Shown here piece by piece: positions 1 to 7,958 of a stretch of 13,495 nt of DNA. The translations under genes and the position numbers were made by a program. The notes under the pieces are model-generated. The model did not search any database. It saw nothing but the letters and a program-made list of their open reading frames with translations, and was not told the DNA's origin. Numbering within the stretch: position 1 is the stretch's first letter; every line of letters starts with the position of its first letter. Source of the DNA: an uncultured Oscillospiraceae bacterium (lineage in GTDB: Bacteria; Bacillota; Clostridia; Oscillospirales; Acutalibacteraceae); contig USCI01000065.1 of NCBI GenBank assembly GCA_900553255.1, positions 1 through 13,495 of the forward strand. Reading direction: 5' to 3'.

Positions 1-2347
1 AGCTGTCATCCGCCGGCCCGCGGACAATCCGCCGCAGGAAGGTGATATCGTCCCCGCGCTTTTTCACCGCGATGTTATAATTCTTCACGCATTCCAGCTC
101 GTTCTCCATCACGGTCAGTTCGTGATAGTGGGTGGCAAACAGGGTCTTGGCCCCCAGCTTTTTGATGCTGGCCACATGCTCGAGCACCGCCCGGGCAATG
201 CTCATCCCGTCAAAGGTGGAGGTACCACGGCCGATCTCGTCGAAAACAATCAGGCTGTCGGAGGTGGCGTTGCGCAGAATCGAGGCCACTTCGCTCATTT
301 CCACCATGAAGGTGGACTGCCCCGCCGCCAGATCATCCGAAGCGCCGACCCGGGTGAAGATGCTGTCGACAATCCCGATCTGCGCGGAATCCGCCGGCAC
401 AAAGCTGCCGATCTGCGCCATGAGGACAATCAGCGCCGTCTGCCGCATATAGGTGGATTTTCCCGCCATATTCGGCCCGGTGATGATCGCCACACGATTT
501 TCGCCGTTGTCGAGCAGCGTGTCATTCGGCACAAACGGCGCGTCCAGAAGGGCCTCCACCACCGGATGCCGGCCGTTTTTGATGTCGATGCGCCCCTTCA
601 TGTCGATGAGCGGGCGGCAGTATTTCTGCCGGACGGCCACCTCCGCAAAGGAGCACAGTACATCCAGCCGCGCCACGGCACCTGCAGTACGCTGGATGCG
701 CGGCAGCTGGCCGGCAACCGTCTCCCGCAGCTCGGTGAACAGCTGGTATTCCAGCGCCACAACACGATCCTTGGCGCCGAGCACGCGGGCTTCCAGCTCT
801 TTGAGTTCCTGGGTGATATAGCGTTCCGCATTCGCCAGGGTCTGCTTGCGGATATAGGTCTCCGGCACCTCGCCGTGGTAGGCGCGGGACACCTCTATGT
901 AATAGCCGAAAACCCGGTTATAGCCCACCTTCAGGTTCTTGATGCCGGTGCGCTCCTTTTCCTCGGTTTCTATACGGGCGATGATCCCTTTGCCGTCGGT
1001 CATATCGGTGCGCAGCTGATCGATTTCCTCACTGTAGCCCTCGCGGATCATGCCGCCTTCCCGCACCGTAAACGGCGGTTCATCCACAATCGCCCGTTCA
1101 ATCAGATCACAGATGTCGGTCAGCGGATCGATCCCGTCCCGGATCTCGGCAAGCATCTGCGCTTTACAGGCTTCCATCCGGTTTTGGATCGGCGCCATTT
1201 TGCGCAGGGTAAACGCCAGACCGCGCAGCTCCTTGGCATTAGCGCTGCCGTATACAATGCGGGTCATGATGCGTTCCAGGTCATAGATATCCGCCAGCTG
1301 GGCGAGCAGGTCGCCGCGCAGAATGGAATCCCCGGTCAGCTCCTCCACCGCGTTGTGCCGGCGGATAATCTGCGCCGGATTGATCAGCGGCTGTTCAATC
1401 CAGCTGCGGATCAGCCGCTTGCCCATCGCCGTCTTGGTCCGGTCGAGCACCCCCAGCAGCGAGCCGCGCTTTTCCTTCGAGCGCATGGTTTCCAGTAGTT
1501 CCAGATTGCGGCGCGCCGCCAGATCCAGCTTCATAAAGCGCGCGTCGGAATAGATATCAAGACTGTTCAGCCGTTCCAGGCCGGTCATCTGGGTATCGTA
1601 GAGGTACTGCAGCGCCGCCCCGAGCGCCCGCACCGCGCTGGTCTGTCCCTCCAGGCCAAGCGCTTCCAGGCTTTCCGCTTTGAAATGGCGGAGAAGCCGT
1701 TGCACAGCACCGGTATACTCAAAATCCGACGCCGGCGCGGCATCCGCCCGGCGGCCTAACCGCTCGGTGATAAACGACACCAGCTCCGCATTTGCGCTGG
1801 CGATATCGTTGAGACGGATTTCACTGGGCGAAAACCGGCCGAGCTCGTTGTTCACCCGTACGATCACATCCGCGCCGCTGATTGTGGTCACATGCGCTTC
1901 ACCGGTGGAGCAGTCCACAAAGCAGAGCCCCGCCTCGTCGCCCGCATCACCCAGCACCAGCACGCAGAGATAGTTGTTTTTACTCTCGTCGAGCATGCTG
2001 CCTTCAATGACCGTGCCGGGGGTGATCACGCGGATCACGTCCCGCTTGACCAGCCCCTTCGCCAGCGCCGGATCCTCCATCTGCTCACAGATGGCGACCT
2101 TATAGCCCTTCTGTACCAGACGCGCGATATAGGATTCGCAGCTGTGGAACGGCACGCCGCACATCGGCGCACGTTCCTCCTGTCCGCAGTCCTTTCCGGT
2201 CAGGGTGAGTTCCAGTTCACGCGACGCGATCTTGGCGTCGTCGTAAAACATCTCATAGAAATCCCCCAGCCGGAAAAACAGCAGGCAGCCGGGATGCTGC
2301 TCCTTGATCTCGAAATACTGCTTCATCATCGGCGTCAATTCCGCCAT
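1..2347 (-). CDS. mutS: DNA mismatch repair ATPase MutS, 3' end beyond window
   Basis: MutS recognises base mismatches and small loops in newly copied DNA and, with MutL, starts strand repair in the cytoplasm. I translated the minus strand from ATG at 2347. The frame stays open to the left edge, giving about 782 residues; family members are about 850-880 long, so roughly the last 70-100 residues are missing. The mismatch-binding Phe-X-Glu motif lies in LGDFYEMF (F30, E32). The ATPase domain has Walker A GPNMAGKST (624-632), Walker B ending in DEIGRGTST (from residue 703) and the downstream ATHYHEL motif. The middle (lever/clamp) part also reads without interruption. GGGAA nine bases upstream supports this ATG; a GTG three codons earlier has no spacing to that site. 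It follows the ylbF gene by about 46 bases and is probably co-transcribed with miaB and ylbF. A mutL gene often follows mutS in this group but would lie outside the window. Confidence 0.97.
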   Translation of the reverse strand, partial: MAELTPMMKQYFEIKEQHPGCLLFFRLGDFYEMFYDDAKIASRELELTLTGKDCGQEERAPMCGVPFHSCESYIARLVQKGYKVAICEQMEDPALAKGLVKRDVIRVITPGTVIEGSMLDESKNNYLCVLVLGDAGDEAGLCFVDCSTGEAHVTTISGADVIVRVNNELGRFSPSEIRLNDIASANAELVSFITERLGRRADAAPASDFEYTGAVQRLLRHFKAESLEALGLEGQTSAVRALGAALQYLYDTQMTGLERLNSLDIYSDARFMKLDLAARRNLELLETMRSKEKRGSLLGVLDRTKTAMGKRLIRSWIEQPLINPAQIIRRHNAVEELTGDSILRGDLLAQLADIYDLERIMTRIVYGSANAKELRGLAFTLRKMAPIQNRMEACKAQMLAEIRDGIDPLTDICDLIERAIVDEPPFTVREGGMIREGYSEEIDQLRTDMTDGKGIIARIETEEKERTGIKNLKVGYNRVFGYYIEVSRAYHGEVPETYIRKQTLANAERYITQELKELEARVLGAKDRVVALEYQLFTELRETVAGQLPRIQRTAGAVARLDVLCSFAEVAVRQKYCRPLIDMKGRIDIKNGRHPVVEALLDAPFVPNDTLLDNGENRVAIITGPNMAGKSTYMRQTALIVLMAQIGSFVPADSAQIGIVDSIFTRVGASDDLAAGQSTFMVEMSEVASILRNATSDSLIVFDEIGRGTSTFDGMSIARAVLEHVASIKKLGAKTLFATHYHELTVMENELECVKNYNIAVKKRGDDITFLRRIVRGPADDS

Positions 2348-2393
2348 CCACGACACTTCCCTTTTCCCGAAATGCGGCGCCCCGCCGCCGGCC

Positions 2394-2810
2394 TTACTGG
2401 CAGCCGCCGCAGGTGGCACAGCTGCCGGAGCAGCCGCTGCCGCTTTCCAGCGCTTCGTCCGGATTTACCCCCTGCGCGGAAAGCGTGATGATGGTGTTGA
2501 TCTGCCGCATCAGCACGTCCATTTCCTCTTTTGCCTGCTGATACGCCGCCATGTTGGCGTTCGCCATAATACGCGCGTACACCTCGCGCAGTTCCTGATC
2601 GAGCACCTTCATGCGCTCCGGATTCTTCTCCTCTTCGCTTTTGGTGGCTTCGTTGTTCACCGCAATGCGCTTGAGATTGAATTCGCCAATCAACCCCTGC
2701 AGTACCTCGTCCTCATCCGCCGCGGCCTGCGCCATCTGCATGCGGATGTACCGGTCGTCCTCCTGAAGCGCAAAACCGATTTCCTTCGCCAGATCCAAAA
2801 TATCGTTCAT
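2394..2810 (-). CDS. YlbF/YmcA-family protein with cysteine-rich tail
   Basis: A small, charged, mainly helical cytoplasmic protein of 138 residues with the pattern of the Com_YlbF family. In Bacillus subtilis, YlbF and YmcA form a complex with YaaT that carries iron-sulfur clusters and helps RNase Y process mRNA; they also affect competence, biofilm formation and sporulation. Residues 1-110 are the helical family domain. The tail holds four cysteines, C127, C131, C134 and C137 (CX3CX2CX2C), followed by a final Gln, which could bind a metal or Fe-S cluster. The chosen ATG is eight bases after GAGG; an in-frame TTG two codons earlier is too close to that site. It lies between miaB, whose stop is about 20 bases away, and mutS, so the three look like one operon. 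Family membership is fairly sure, but whether it equals YlbF or YmcA is not. Confidence 0.82.
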   Translation of the reverse strand: MNDILDLAKEIGFALQEDDRYIRMQMAQAAADEDEVLQGLIGEFNLKRIAVNNEATKSEEEKNPERMKVLDQELREVYARIMANANMAAYQQAKEEMDVLMRQINTIITLSAQGVNPDEALESGSGCSGSCATCGGCQ

Positions 2811-2829
2811 GTCCAAAACCTCTTTCTTT

Positions 2830-4248
2830 TTATTTTAGAATACGGTCAACCCTGCCGTAAAGAATCCATGTCTTGGCCTCGGTGATGGTCACCTCGGCAT
2901 CGCAGCCGACCCACTCGGCCGGGCCGTTCACCCGGACGATGATGTTTTCCGGCAGCCGTGCCTCCAGGAAACCGCCGTTGTCCGCCTCGATCAGCGCACG
3001 ACGCGTCGTCCCCACCAGGTGCTGCAGCCGCCGTTCTGCAAGCTGTTCCTGCACAGCGGTCAACTCCTGGAACCAGGCGGTTTTGGTTTCCGCCGGAATG
3101 GGATCCGCCATCTTCGCCGCCGGCGTACCCTGCCGCGGCGAGAAGATGAAGGTATACAGTGACACAAACCCCACCTGACGGATAAGGTCGAGCGTCTGTT
3201 CAAAGTCTTCCCGCATCTCGCCCGGAAATCCCACAATCACGTCGCTGGTAAAGGCAATATCCGGAATCACCCGCCGCGCATAGGCGATCAGATCAAGATA
3301 CTGCTCCCGGGTATAGCCGCGGTTCATCGCTTTCAGCACCCGGTTGCTGCCCGACTGGAACGGCAGGTGAAAATGCCTGGACACCTTTTTGCACGACGCA
3401 ATGACATCGAACAGCGCCGGCGTGGCATCCTTCGGGTGGGAGGTCATGAACCGGATCAGGAAATCCCCGTCAAGCGCATTGATCCGGCGGAGCAGCTCCG
3501 GAAAATCCACCCCGTCCTGCGTTCCCTTCCCATAGGAATTGACGTTCTGCCCGAGCAGCGTGATGTCCTTGTAGCCCGATTCGACCAGCTGCCGCACCTC
3601 CGCCAGAATATCCTCCGGATGACGGCTGCGTTCCCGGCCGCGGACATACGGCACAATGCAGTACGAACAGAAATTGTTGCACCCGTACATAATCGGTACA
3701 AACGCCTTGAACTCCCCGTCACGGCGGACCGGGATCCCTTCCGCGATGACACCGTCCTCCTGCGGCCGCTCGATCACGCGCCCCCCTTCGGTGAGCGCCC
3801 GATACAGCAGCTCCGGAAAACGGTGCAGCACGTGGGTGCCGAACAGCAGCCCCACAAACGGATAGCTTTTCCGAAATTTTTCCGCGACCGCTTCCTGCTG
3901 CACCATACAGCCGCATACGCCGATGAGCACGCCGGGTCGCCGGCGCTTGATGGTTTTGAGCGCCCCCACATTGCCGAACACCCGGTCTTCCGCATGTCCA
4001 CGCACCGCACAGGTATTGTACAGGATCACATCGGCCTCCTCCGGATTTTCGGTGAAACCGAACCCCATATCCGCAAGCATTCCTTTGATATGCTCCGAAT
4101 CGGCGACATTTTGCTGGCAGCCGAAGGTCCTTACACAGGCCAGCGGGGCGACACCGCCGCGGCGTTCCTCGTAATAGCGGCGCACCTGCTCGACAAAGGG
4201 CTGCTGCTGCGCCAGTTCTTCTGTTGTGATACGGCGAATCTGCGGCAT
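2830..4248 (-). CDS. miaB: tRNA-2-methylthio-N6-dimethylallyladenosine synthase MiaB
   Basis: MiaB is a radical-SAM methylthiotransferase that converts i6A37 to ms2i6A37 in tRNAs reading codons that start with U, improving codon-anticodon pairing. The protein has 472 residues, normal for the family in Bacillota. The N-terminal MTTase domain (about 35-160) holds the three cysteines of the auxiliary 4Fe-4S cluster in TFGCQQN (C44), NTCAVR (C80) and CGCM (C114). The radical-SAM cluster motif CNNFCSYC gives C190, C194 and C197 and is followed by IVPYVRGRERSR. SHPKDATPAL further on is MiaB-like, and the last 65 or so residues fit the RNA-binding TRAM domain. An AAAGGA sequence lies upstream of the ATG at a slightly long spacing. 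It is the first gene of the miaB-ylbF-mutS unit and has its own near-consensus promoter about 80 bases upstream. RimO and MtaB are related alternatives, but the motifs favour MiaB. Confidence 0.96.
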   Translation of the reverse strand: MPQIRRITTEELAQQQPFVEQVRRYYEERRGGVAPLACVRTFGCQQNVADSEHIKGMLADMGFGFTENPEEADVILYNTCAVRGHAEDRVFGNVGALKTIKRRRPGVLIGVCGCMVQQEAVAEKFRKSYPFVGLLFGTHVLHRFPELLYRALTEGGRVIERPQEDGVIAEGIPVRRDGEFKAFVPIMYGCNNFCSYCIVPYVRGRERSRHPEDILAEVRQLVESGYKDITLLGQNVNSYGKGTQDGVDFPELLRRINALDGDFLIRFMTSHPKDATPALFDVIASCKKVSRHFHLPFQSGSNRVLKAMNRGYTREQYLDLIAYARRVIPDIAFTSDVIVGFPGEMREDFEQTLDLIRQVGFVSLYTFIFSPRQGTPAAKMADPIPAETKTAWFQELTAVQEQLAERRLQHLVGTTRRALIEADNGGFLEARLPENIIVRVNGPAEWVGCDAEVTITEAKTWILYGRVDRILK

Positions 4249-4269
4249 TTCGTGCTTTTTCCTTTCTAC

Positions 4270-4307
4270 GCATCCCCTTCCCTCGCTTAGACAAAGGGCA
4301 GGGATGC
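4270..4307 (-). promoter_or_regulatory. Hairpin in the miaB mRNA leader
   Basis: The arms GCATCCC (4301-4307, read on the minus strand) and GGGATGC (4270-4276) pair perfectly over 7 bp. A second possible short stem, CCCT with AGGG, lies inside. The element sits between the predicted transcription start (about 4321) and the Shine-Dalgarno of miaB. No U-run follows it, so it is not a terminator. It may stabilise the mRNA or affect translation; no known riboswitch consensus is recognisable. Confidence 0.4.
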
Positions 4308-4327
4308 CGAAGACATTACTTCTTTAC

Positions 4328-4356
4328 AGTATAGCAAAAAACGACATCCTTTTCAA
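4328..4356 (-). promoter_or_regulatory. Sigma-A-type promoter for miaB-ylbF-mutS
   Basis: On the minus strand a -35 box TTGAAA (4351-4356) is followed by exactly 17 bases and a -10 box TATACT (4328-4333), with TGC just before it as an extended -10. Transcription would start near 4321, giving a leader of about 73 bases before miaB. This is one of the clearest promoters in the window. Confidence 0.75.
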
Positions 4357-4394
4357 TCTGCAGCCTCCGGAATTCACAAAGTTTTTTCTTCTTC

Positions 4395-4428
4395 AAAAAA
4401 GATGCGGGACGCCATCAGACGTCCCGCA
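4395..4428 (-). terminator. Intrinsic terminator of the three-gene membrane protein unit
   Basis: Read on the minus strand, GCGGGACG, an 8-base loop and CGTCCCGC form a perfect stem, extendable to 9 bp (4403-4411 with 4420-4428). ATC and then six T follow (4395-4400). The TGA stop codon of the upstream TPR-like gene (4415-4417) lies in the loop, so the coding region runs into the terminator. It also separates this unit from the miaB promoter just downstream. Confidence 0.85.
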
Positions 4429-5266
4429 CCGCGGTTTCTTTATTCCGGTGATCGGTATCCATCGCCGCCAGCTGAGCCCGTGCGCGCGCGGCATAATACG
4501 TATCGCCGCCATTTTCCGCAACAAATCTCAGATAACCGGCAGCCTTCCCTTCCTCCTGATCATGAAGGTAAATCTGCCCCAGCCAATACCGGGCGATCAC
4601 CCTTTCCAGCGGCAACGTGGTCTCGGACTCGTCCAGCTGACGGAAAAATGCCATCGCACCGTCGTAATCGCCGGTCAGCATATCCAGCAAATACCGCTTG
4701 ATCCGGTAAGGCTGCTGAATAGACTCCCGTTCCGATTCCGTCAACCTTTCGCTTTCGATCGCCCTTTCCATATAGTCAAGCGCCACGGCAGCACCTTGTA
4801 CATTTTTTTCGTTAAGCAGGCAAATGGCATAATTGTTATAATAGCACGCCATGGCAAACATGCCCTCAGTCGTATCCAAAAAAGTCGTCTGCACCTCCTG
4901 CAGGAGGTGCTTGGCCTTCTCAAACTCGCCCACTTCAATATATCCTGTGGATAAAGCCATCCGGCACAGGTCTTTCTGCCTCTGCGGTATTTTGAGCCCG
5001 CACCACTTTTTGTATAGAGCAATATAAGGGGCAATCCGGCAATGATCCGTCCGCTGGAGATGGATTTTTTGTATGCGTTTTGCGGCCACCTTATTGAGAC
5101 AAAATACCAGCAAAAAGCACACGCCCATAAAAATCACGGAAGACGCCAGCGCATACACACGAGCATCCGTTTTTTTCGACACGGCATTCAGCAGGGCGCC
5201 AAAACCTATACCGACAACAATTACCGTCATTATATAAAGAAATTTCAGGTCACGGAACAGTCGCAC
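4415..5266 (-). CDS. Membrane-anchored TPR-like protein of unknown function
   Basis: I do not recognise a named family. The 283-residue protein has two probable membrane helices near the N-terminus (about 10-28 and 38-57) with a short loop between them. A cytoplasmic-looking helical region follows (about 100-265) with TPR-like helix pairs, for example GYIEVGEFEKAKHLLQEV and the segment around YWLGQIYLHDQEEGKAAGYL. Such domains usually hold partner proteins together. It starts with GTG: the GTG lies nine bases after AAGGGAG, and no better ATG is in frame upstream. It follows the large membrane protein gene by 41 bases with no terminator between, so it is probably the last gene of that unit. 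The middle and N-terminal parts look visibly richer in A/T than neighbouring genes, which may indicate weaker selection or a different origin. Confidence 0.8.
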   Translation of the reverse strand: MRLFRDLKFLYIMTVIVVGIGFGALLNAVSKKTDARVYALASSVIFMGVCFLLVFCLNKVAAKRIQKIHLQRTDHCRIAPYIALYKKWCGLKIPQRQKDLCRMALSTGYIEVGEFEKAKHLLQEVQTTFLDTTEGMFAMACYYNNYAICLLNEKNVQGAAVALDYMERAIESERLTESERESIQQPYRIKRYLLDMLTGDYDGAMAFFRQLDESETTLPLERVIARYWLGQIYLHDQEEGKAAGYLRFVAENGGDTYYAARARAQLAAMDTDHRNKETAVRDV

Positions 5267-5307
5267 AGCCTCTCGCTCCCTTCACATAAAGAAGCGCTGC
5301 GGAATCC

Positions 5308-7020
5308 CTACCCGGCTTGAATGGCCGTCACGGTACGCACATTGCCTTCGCCGGTGTATTCCAGATTTACCGTATCGCCCGCCTTCAGGAACGGCAGCTG
5401 CTCGGACAACCGAATCGGCGCCACATAGATCGTTTCATCGTTTTCCAGCCGGAAATAAAACTGGGTATTGCCGTCGAGCACCGCCGCATAGATTTCGCTG
5501 ATCACACCGGTCACCGCCTCGCCGGACGGTGTCTCCACCCCGTCCTCAGAACCGATGGCTTCGGCGTAATTCTCCCTGGCCTCGGCCACGGTTGCACCGA
5601 TACCGACGATGTTGTATTTTTCCACATCGACAAAGGCGTACATTTTGATCATCTGTGCGCTGTCCTTGAGAGACATAAAATAGGTCGGCCGGTCATTCAC
5701 ATTGAGCAGCAGCGGGAAGGTTGCGGTATAACCCTGGTCCTGCACCTGTCCCTGCGCCGAACGCTGCGCGGATTTTTCGGTTGCACCGGGCACCGTGTAG
5801 AATTTTGTTTCCTTAGTGCGCATATTCACCAGCACAAACCCGACATTCGACTGGTCCGCCGCCACCGAAGTCATACCGGTATACAGATACACATCGTCGC
5901 CAACCGCAATATAGTTGTAGCCGTCAGTGGTCATCAGCACACCGCGCTGACCGAAATACGCGTTCCAAAAGCCGTTCTGATACTTTCCGTTCAGATTCAG
6001 CTGCTCGATAATCAGATCCGCATGGTACACGCGGTCCACCCAGCTCGGCACCTCTTCTACCGGATAATACTGGTGCTCCCCGGTGACCGCGTTGACCAGT
6101 ATCGCGCCTTCCACATCCGCACCGCTCCACACACCGATGCGGTAGGTGATGCAGGAGACAATCCAGTACGGCGTACCGTTTTCATCGATTTCAAAGGAAT
6201 AGGACTCGTCAAAAATCTTGGTGGGATAGTGGAACCGCAGATAACGCTTGAGATCCCGCATGAAATACTCGCAGGGAGCATATTTTATCCCTTCGTCCAG
6301 ACGGATCAGTTCGGTCTCCTGAGTCACCATATCCAGGCGCAGATACGCCGGGATGCCCTTGCTCTGGTTGTTCAGCCATTTGATGACATCTCCGTATTCC
6401 AGCGGCGTCACCCGCACCGGCTTTTCCCCGTAATTGATCTGGGTATAGTATTCCTCCGAGATTTCAAACTGGCTGACCAGATCCGACATTTCGCCCAGCT
6501 TGCGGGCACCAAGCTGAACCGCCGTATCGCGGTCCACCACCGGGATCTGCGACATGCTCAGTTCGGCGATATCTTCGGCAAAATCGCCGTCGGTTTTGAC
6601 CAGCAGGCTCTGATACCGGCTTGCATTAAAAAACTGCGCACCGATCAGCCAGAAGATCGCCATGAGCGCCACAATGCCCCCGGCGATGCACAAAAGGACC
6701 TTCAGCGCCTTATTCGCGCGCAGACCGCTGATCGGCACCTGCGGGAGCGTAACCCGGTTGCCGCCCACCTCCACCACGCGGGGCTCGGTGTTCTTTTTGA
6801 CCGCTATCCCTTTGCCGGTCAGCACCAGCGCAATAAATACGATGACCAGCACGCCGAGAAGGAATTCCCAGAATTCGACGCTGCGCAGATTGAGCGGCGG
6901 CAAAGCAAACCAGAAGAGCAGGAAAACAGCTAGCGCCGCCACGACCCAGCAAACCACACGATAAACGGCTATGTTTTTCAAAATCAATACCTGTCCTTTC
7001 AAACCCGTCAATACGGACAT
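5308..7020 (-). CDS. Conserved-looking membrane protein with large extracytoplasmic domain, function unknown
   Basis: I cannot assign a named family. Starting from the ATG at 7020 (570 residues), there are three probable membrane helices at about 20-41, 51-69 and 106-129. About 440 residues then probably lie outside the membrane. This region is rich in aromatic and acidic residues with beta-strand-like segments (for example GTPYWIVSCITYRIGVWSGA and GAILVNAVTGEHQYYPVEEV). A linker near 490-500 leads to a C-terminal part (about 501-570) whose alternating pattern suggests a small beta-barrel such as an OB-fold. AGGA six bases upstream supports the ATG; an in-frame TTG at 7044, next to the previous stop codon, lacks such a site. 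It is 24 bases after the four-helix membrane protein gene and before the TPR-like gene, so the three products may work together in the envelope. There is no catalytic motif I can name. Confidence 0.85.
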   Translation of the reverse strand: MSVLTGLKGQVLILKNIAVYRVVCWVVAALAVFLLFWFALPPLNLRSVEFWEFLLGVLVIVFIALVLTGKGIAVKKNTEPRVVEVGGNRVTLPQVPISGLRANKALKVLLCIAGGIVALMAIFWLIGAQFFNASRYQSLLVKTDGDFAEDIAELSMSQIPVVDRDTAVQLGARKLGEMSDLVSQFEISEEYYTQINYGEKPVRVTPLEYGDVIKWLNNQSKGIPAYLRLDMVTQETELIRLDEGIKYAPCEYFMRDLKRYLRFHYPTKIFDESYSFEIDENGTPYWIVSCITYRIGVWSGADVEGAILVNAVTGEHQYYPVEEVPSWVDRVYHADLIIEQLNLNGKYQNGFWNAYFGQRGVLMTTDGYNYIAVGDDVYLYTGMTSVAADQSNVGFVLVNMRTKETKFYTVPGATEKSAQRSAQGQVQDQGYTATFPLLLNVNDRPTYFMSLKDSAQMIKMYAFVDVEKYNIVGIGATVAEARENYAEAIGSEDGVETPSGEAVTGVISEIYAAVLDGNTQFYFRLENDETIYVAPIRLSEQLPFLKAGDTVNLEYTGEGNVRTVTAIQAG

Positions 7021-7044
7021 ACCTTTTCCTACTGCCGCCGACAA

Positions 7045-7863
7045 TTACCTGCGGCGGCGTTTTTTCTTATTGGGATTGACATAGATAAACCGCTCGACCA
7101 GAGAAATTTCCTTATAGCCCAGCCAGTAGCCCACATGGGCCAGCAGCGGAACAAACACCACCGTCATCAGCATGGCGACAATTGCCCCCCAGGGGATTTC
7201 CGCCGTCATCATCGCCGTGCCGCCGGTCAAACGGTCAAAAATCGGCATAAACGGTACATTCATCAGCCGGTAGAAGACATAATAGTCCGGCCGCATCACC
7301 CCGAGTTTGCTGAAAATCAGCAGAATATAGGTGATCGCCGACGGGATCGCCGCAAGCGCGCCCACCTTCAGCCCGCGCAGCTTATCCTCTTGCATATGGC
7401 CGAAATGCACGCTGTTGTTGTCCTTATCCCCCTGCGTCCACATCACCGAGTAGGGAAATGCCGCCAGCAGCAGCAGGGTCAGGATGGAGCAGACCACGTC
7501 CTGAACCACGCGGGCACCACCAGACATCTCACTGCGCAAAGTTTCCCTGTAGAGCTGTTCGGTGGTCGTGGTGGTTTCCTCCCCTGTGACAGGGGTTCCC
7601 CCCTCTGACACAGGCGCATCCGAGGACGGCTCTTCGCTTTCGTCCTCGTAATAGTGCTCCTCCACCAGGGTTCGGTTCCCTTCGGAATCCACACGATACA
7701 GCCGATAGCCGATATCCCTGGTAAACACCGCGCTCGACAGCATCGTGATCGATGTCACCACAAAAAAGCTCATCACCGCAGCCAGAATCGTCCGCAGCCA
7801 TATGCTGACCGCCAGCTTGATATTCCCCTTACGGATGTCCACCGCGTTCAGATCCTTTGCCAT
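7045..7863 (-). CDS. Four-helix membrane protein with acidic/Thr-rich outer loop, function unknown
   Basis: This is a 272-residue integral membrane protein of no family I can name. Probable membrane helices lie at about 22-47, 119-143, 166-187 and 224-248. Between the first two is a loop of about 70 residues, acidic and low in complexity (about 70-101, with runs of Glu, Ser and Thr). The segment GDKDNNSVHFGHMQEDKLRG (145-164) between helices 2 and 3 looks like a conserved cytoplasmic motif. The protein ends in a very basic tail, KKKRRRR, which fits the positive-inside rule. The start is ATG at 7863; the ribosome-binding site is weak (GGCGGGA at long spacing). It is the first gene of a unit with a clear promoter about 60 bases upstream, and the large membrane protein gene follows closely. 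Confidence 0.85.
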   Translation of the reverse strand: MAKDLNAVDIRKGNIKLAVSIWLRTILAAVMSFFVVTSITMLSSAVFTRDIGYRLYRVDSEGNRTLVEEHYYEDESEEPSSDAPVSEGGTPVTGEETTTTTEQLYRETLRSEMSGGARVVQDVVCSILTLLLLAAFPYSVMWTQGDKDNNSVHFGHMQEDKLRGLKVGALAAIPSAITYILLIFSKLGVMRPDYYVFYRLMNVPFMPIFDRLTGGTAMMTAEIPWGAIVAMLMTVVFVPLLAHVGYWLGYKEISLVERFIYVNPNKKKRRRR

Positions 7864-7918
7864 TTCCCGTCATCCCGCCTTTTCTGACGCTTTTTATTGG
7901 CCCATGCCTATTTTGCTG

Positions 7919-7947
7919 ATTATACCATCTTTTCCCGCCGTCGGCAA
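7919..7947 (-). promoter_or_regulatory. Promoter for the three-gene membrane protein unit
   Basis: On the minus strand TTGCCG (7942-7947), a 17-base spacer and a perfect TATAAT (7919-7924) form a sigma-A-type promoter with an extended -10 (TGG before the box). The -35 begins about 11 bases after the stop codon of the upstream GGDEF-EAL gene. I see no convincing terminator between them, so read-through from that gene is possible. Confidence 0.72.
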
Positions 7948-7958
7948 CCGGGGAATTG

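Noticed and set aside
122..1498. 458-codon open frame on the plus strand
   Set aside because: It lies wholly antisense to mutS, whose motifs are clear; the translation is rich in His, Arg and Gln with no domain, as expected for a GC-rich shadow frame.
5317..6933. 538-codon open frame on the plus strand
   Set aside because: Antisense to the large membrane protein gene, which has membrane helices, a ribosome-binding site and operon context; the plus-strand product is His/Arg-rich without recognisable features.
7021..7044. TTG start at 7044 for the large membrane protein
   Set aside because: The ATG at 7020 has AGGA at good spacing; the TTG directly follows the previous stop codon without such a site.
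7034..7066. Terminator-like hairpin plus T-run on the plus strand
   Set aside because: The T-run and one arm are the codons for the basic KKKRRRR tail of the minus-strand membrane protein; no rightward gene ends here.
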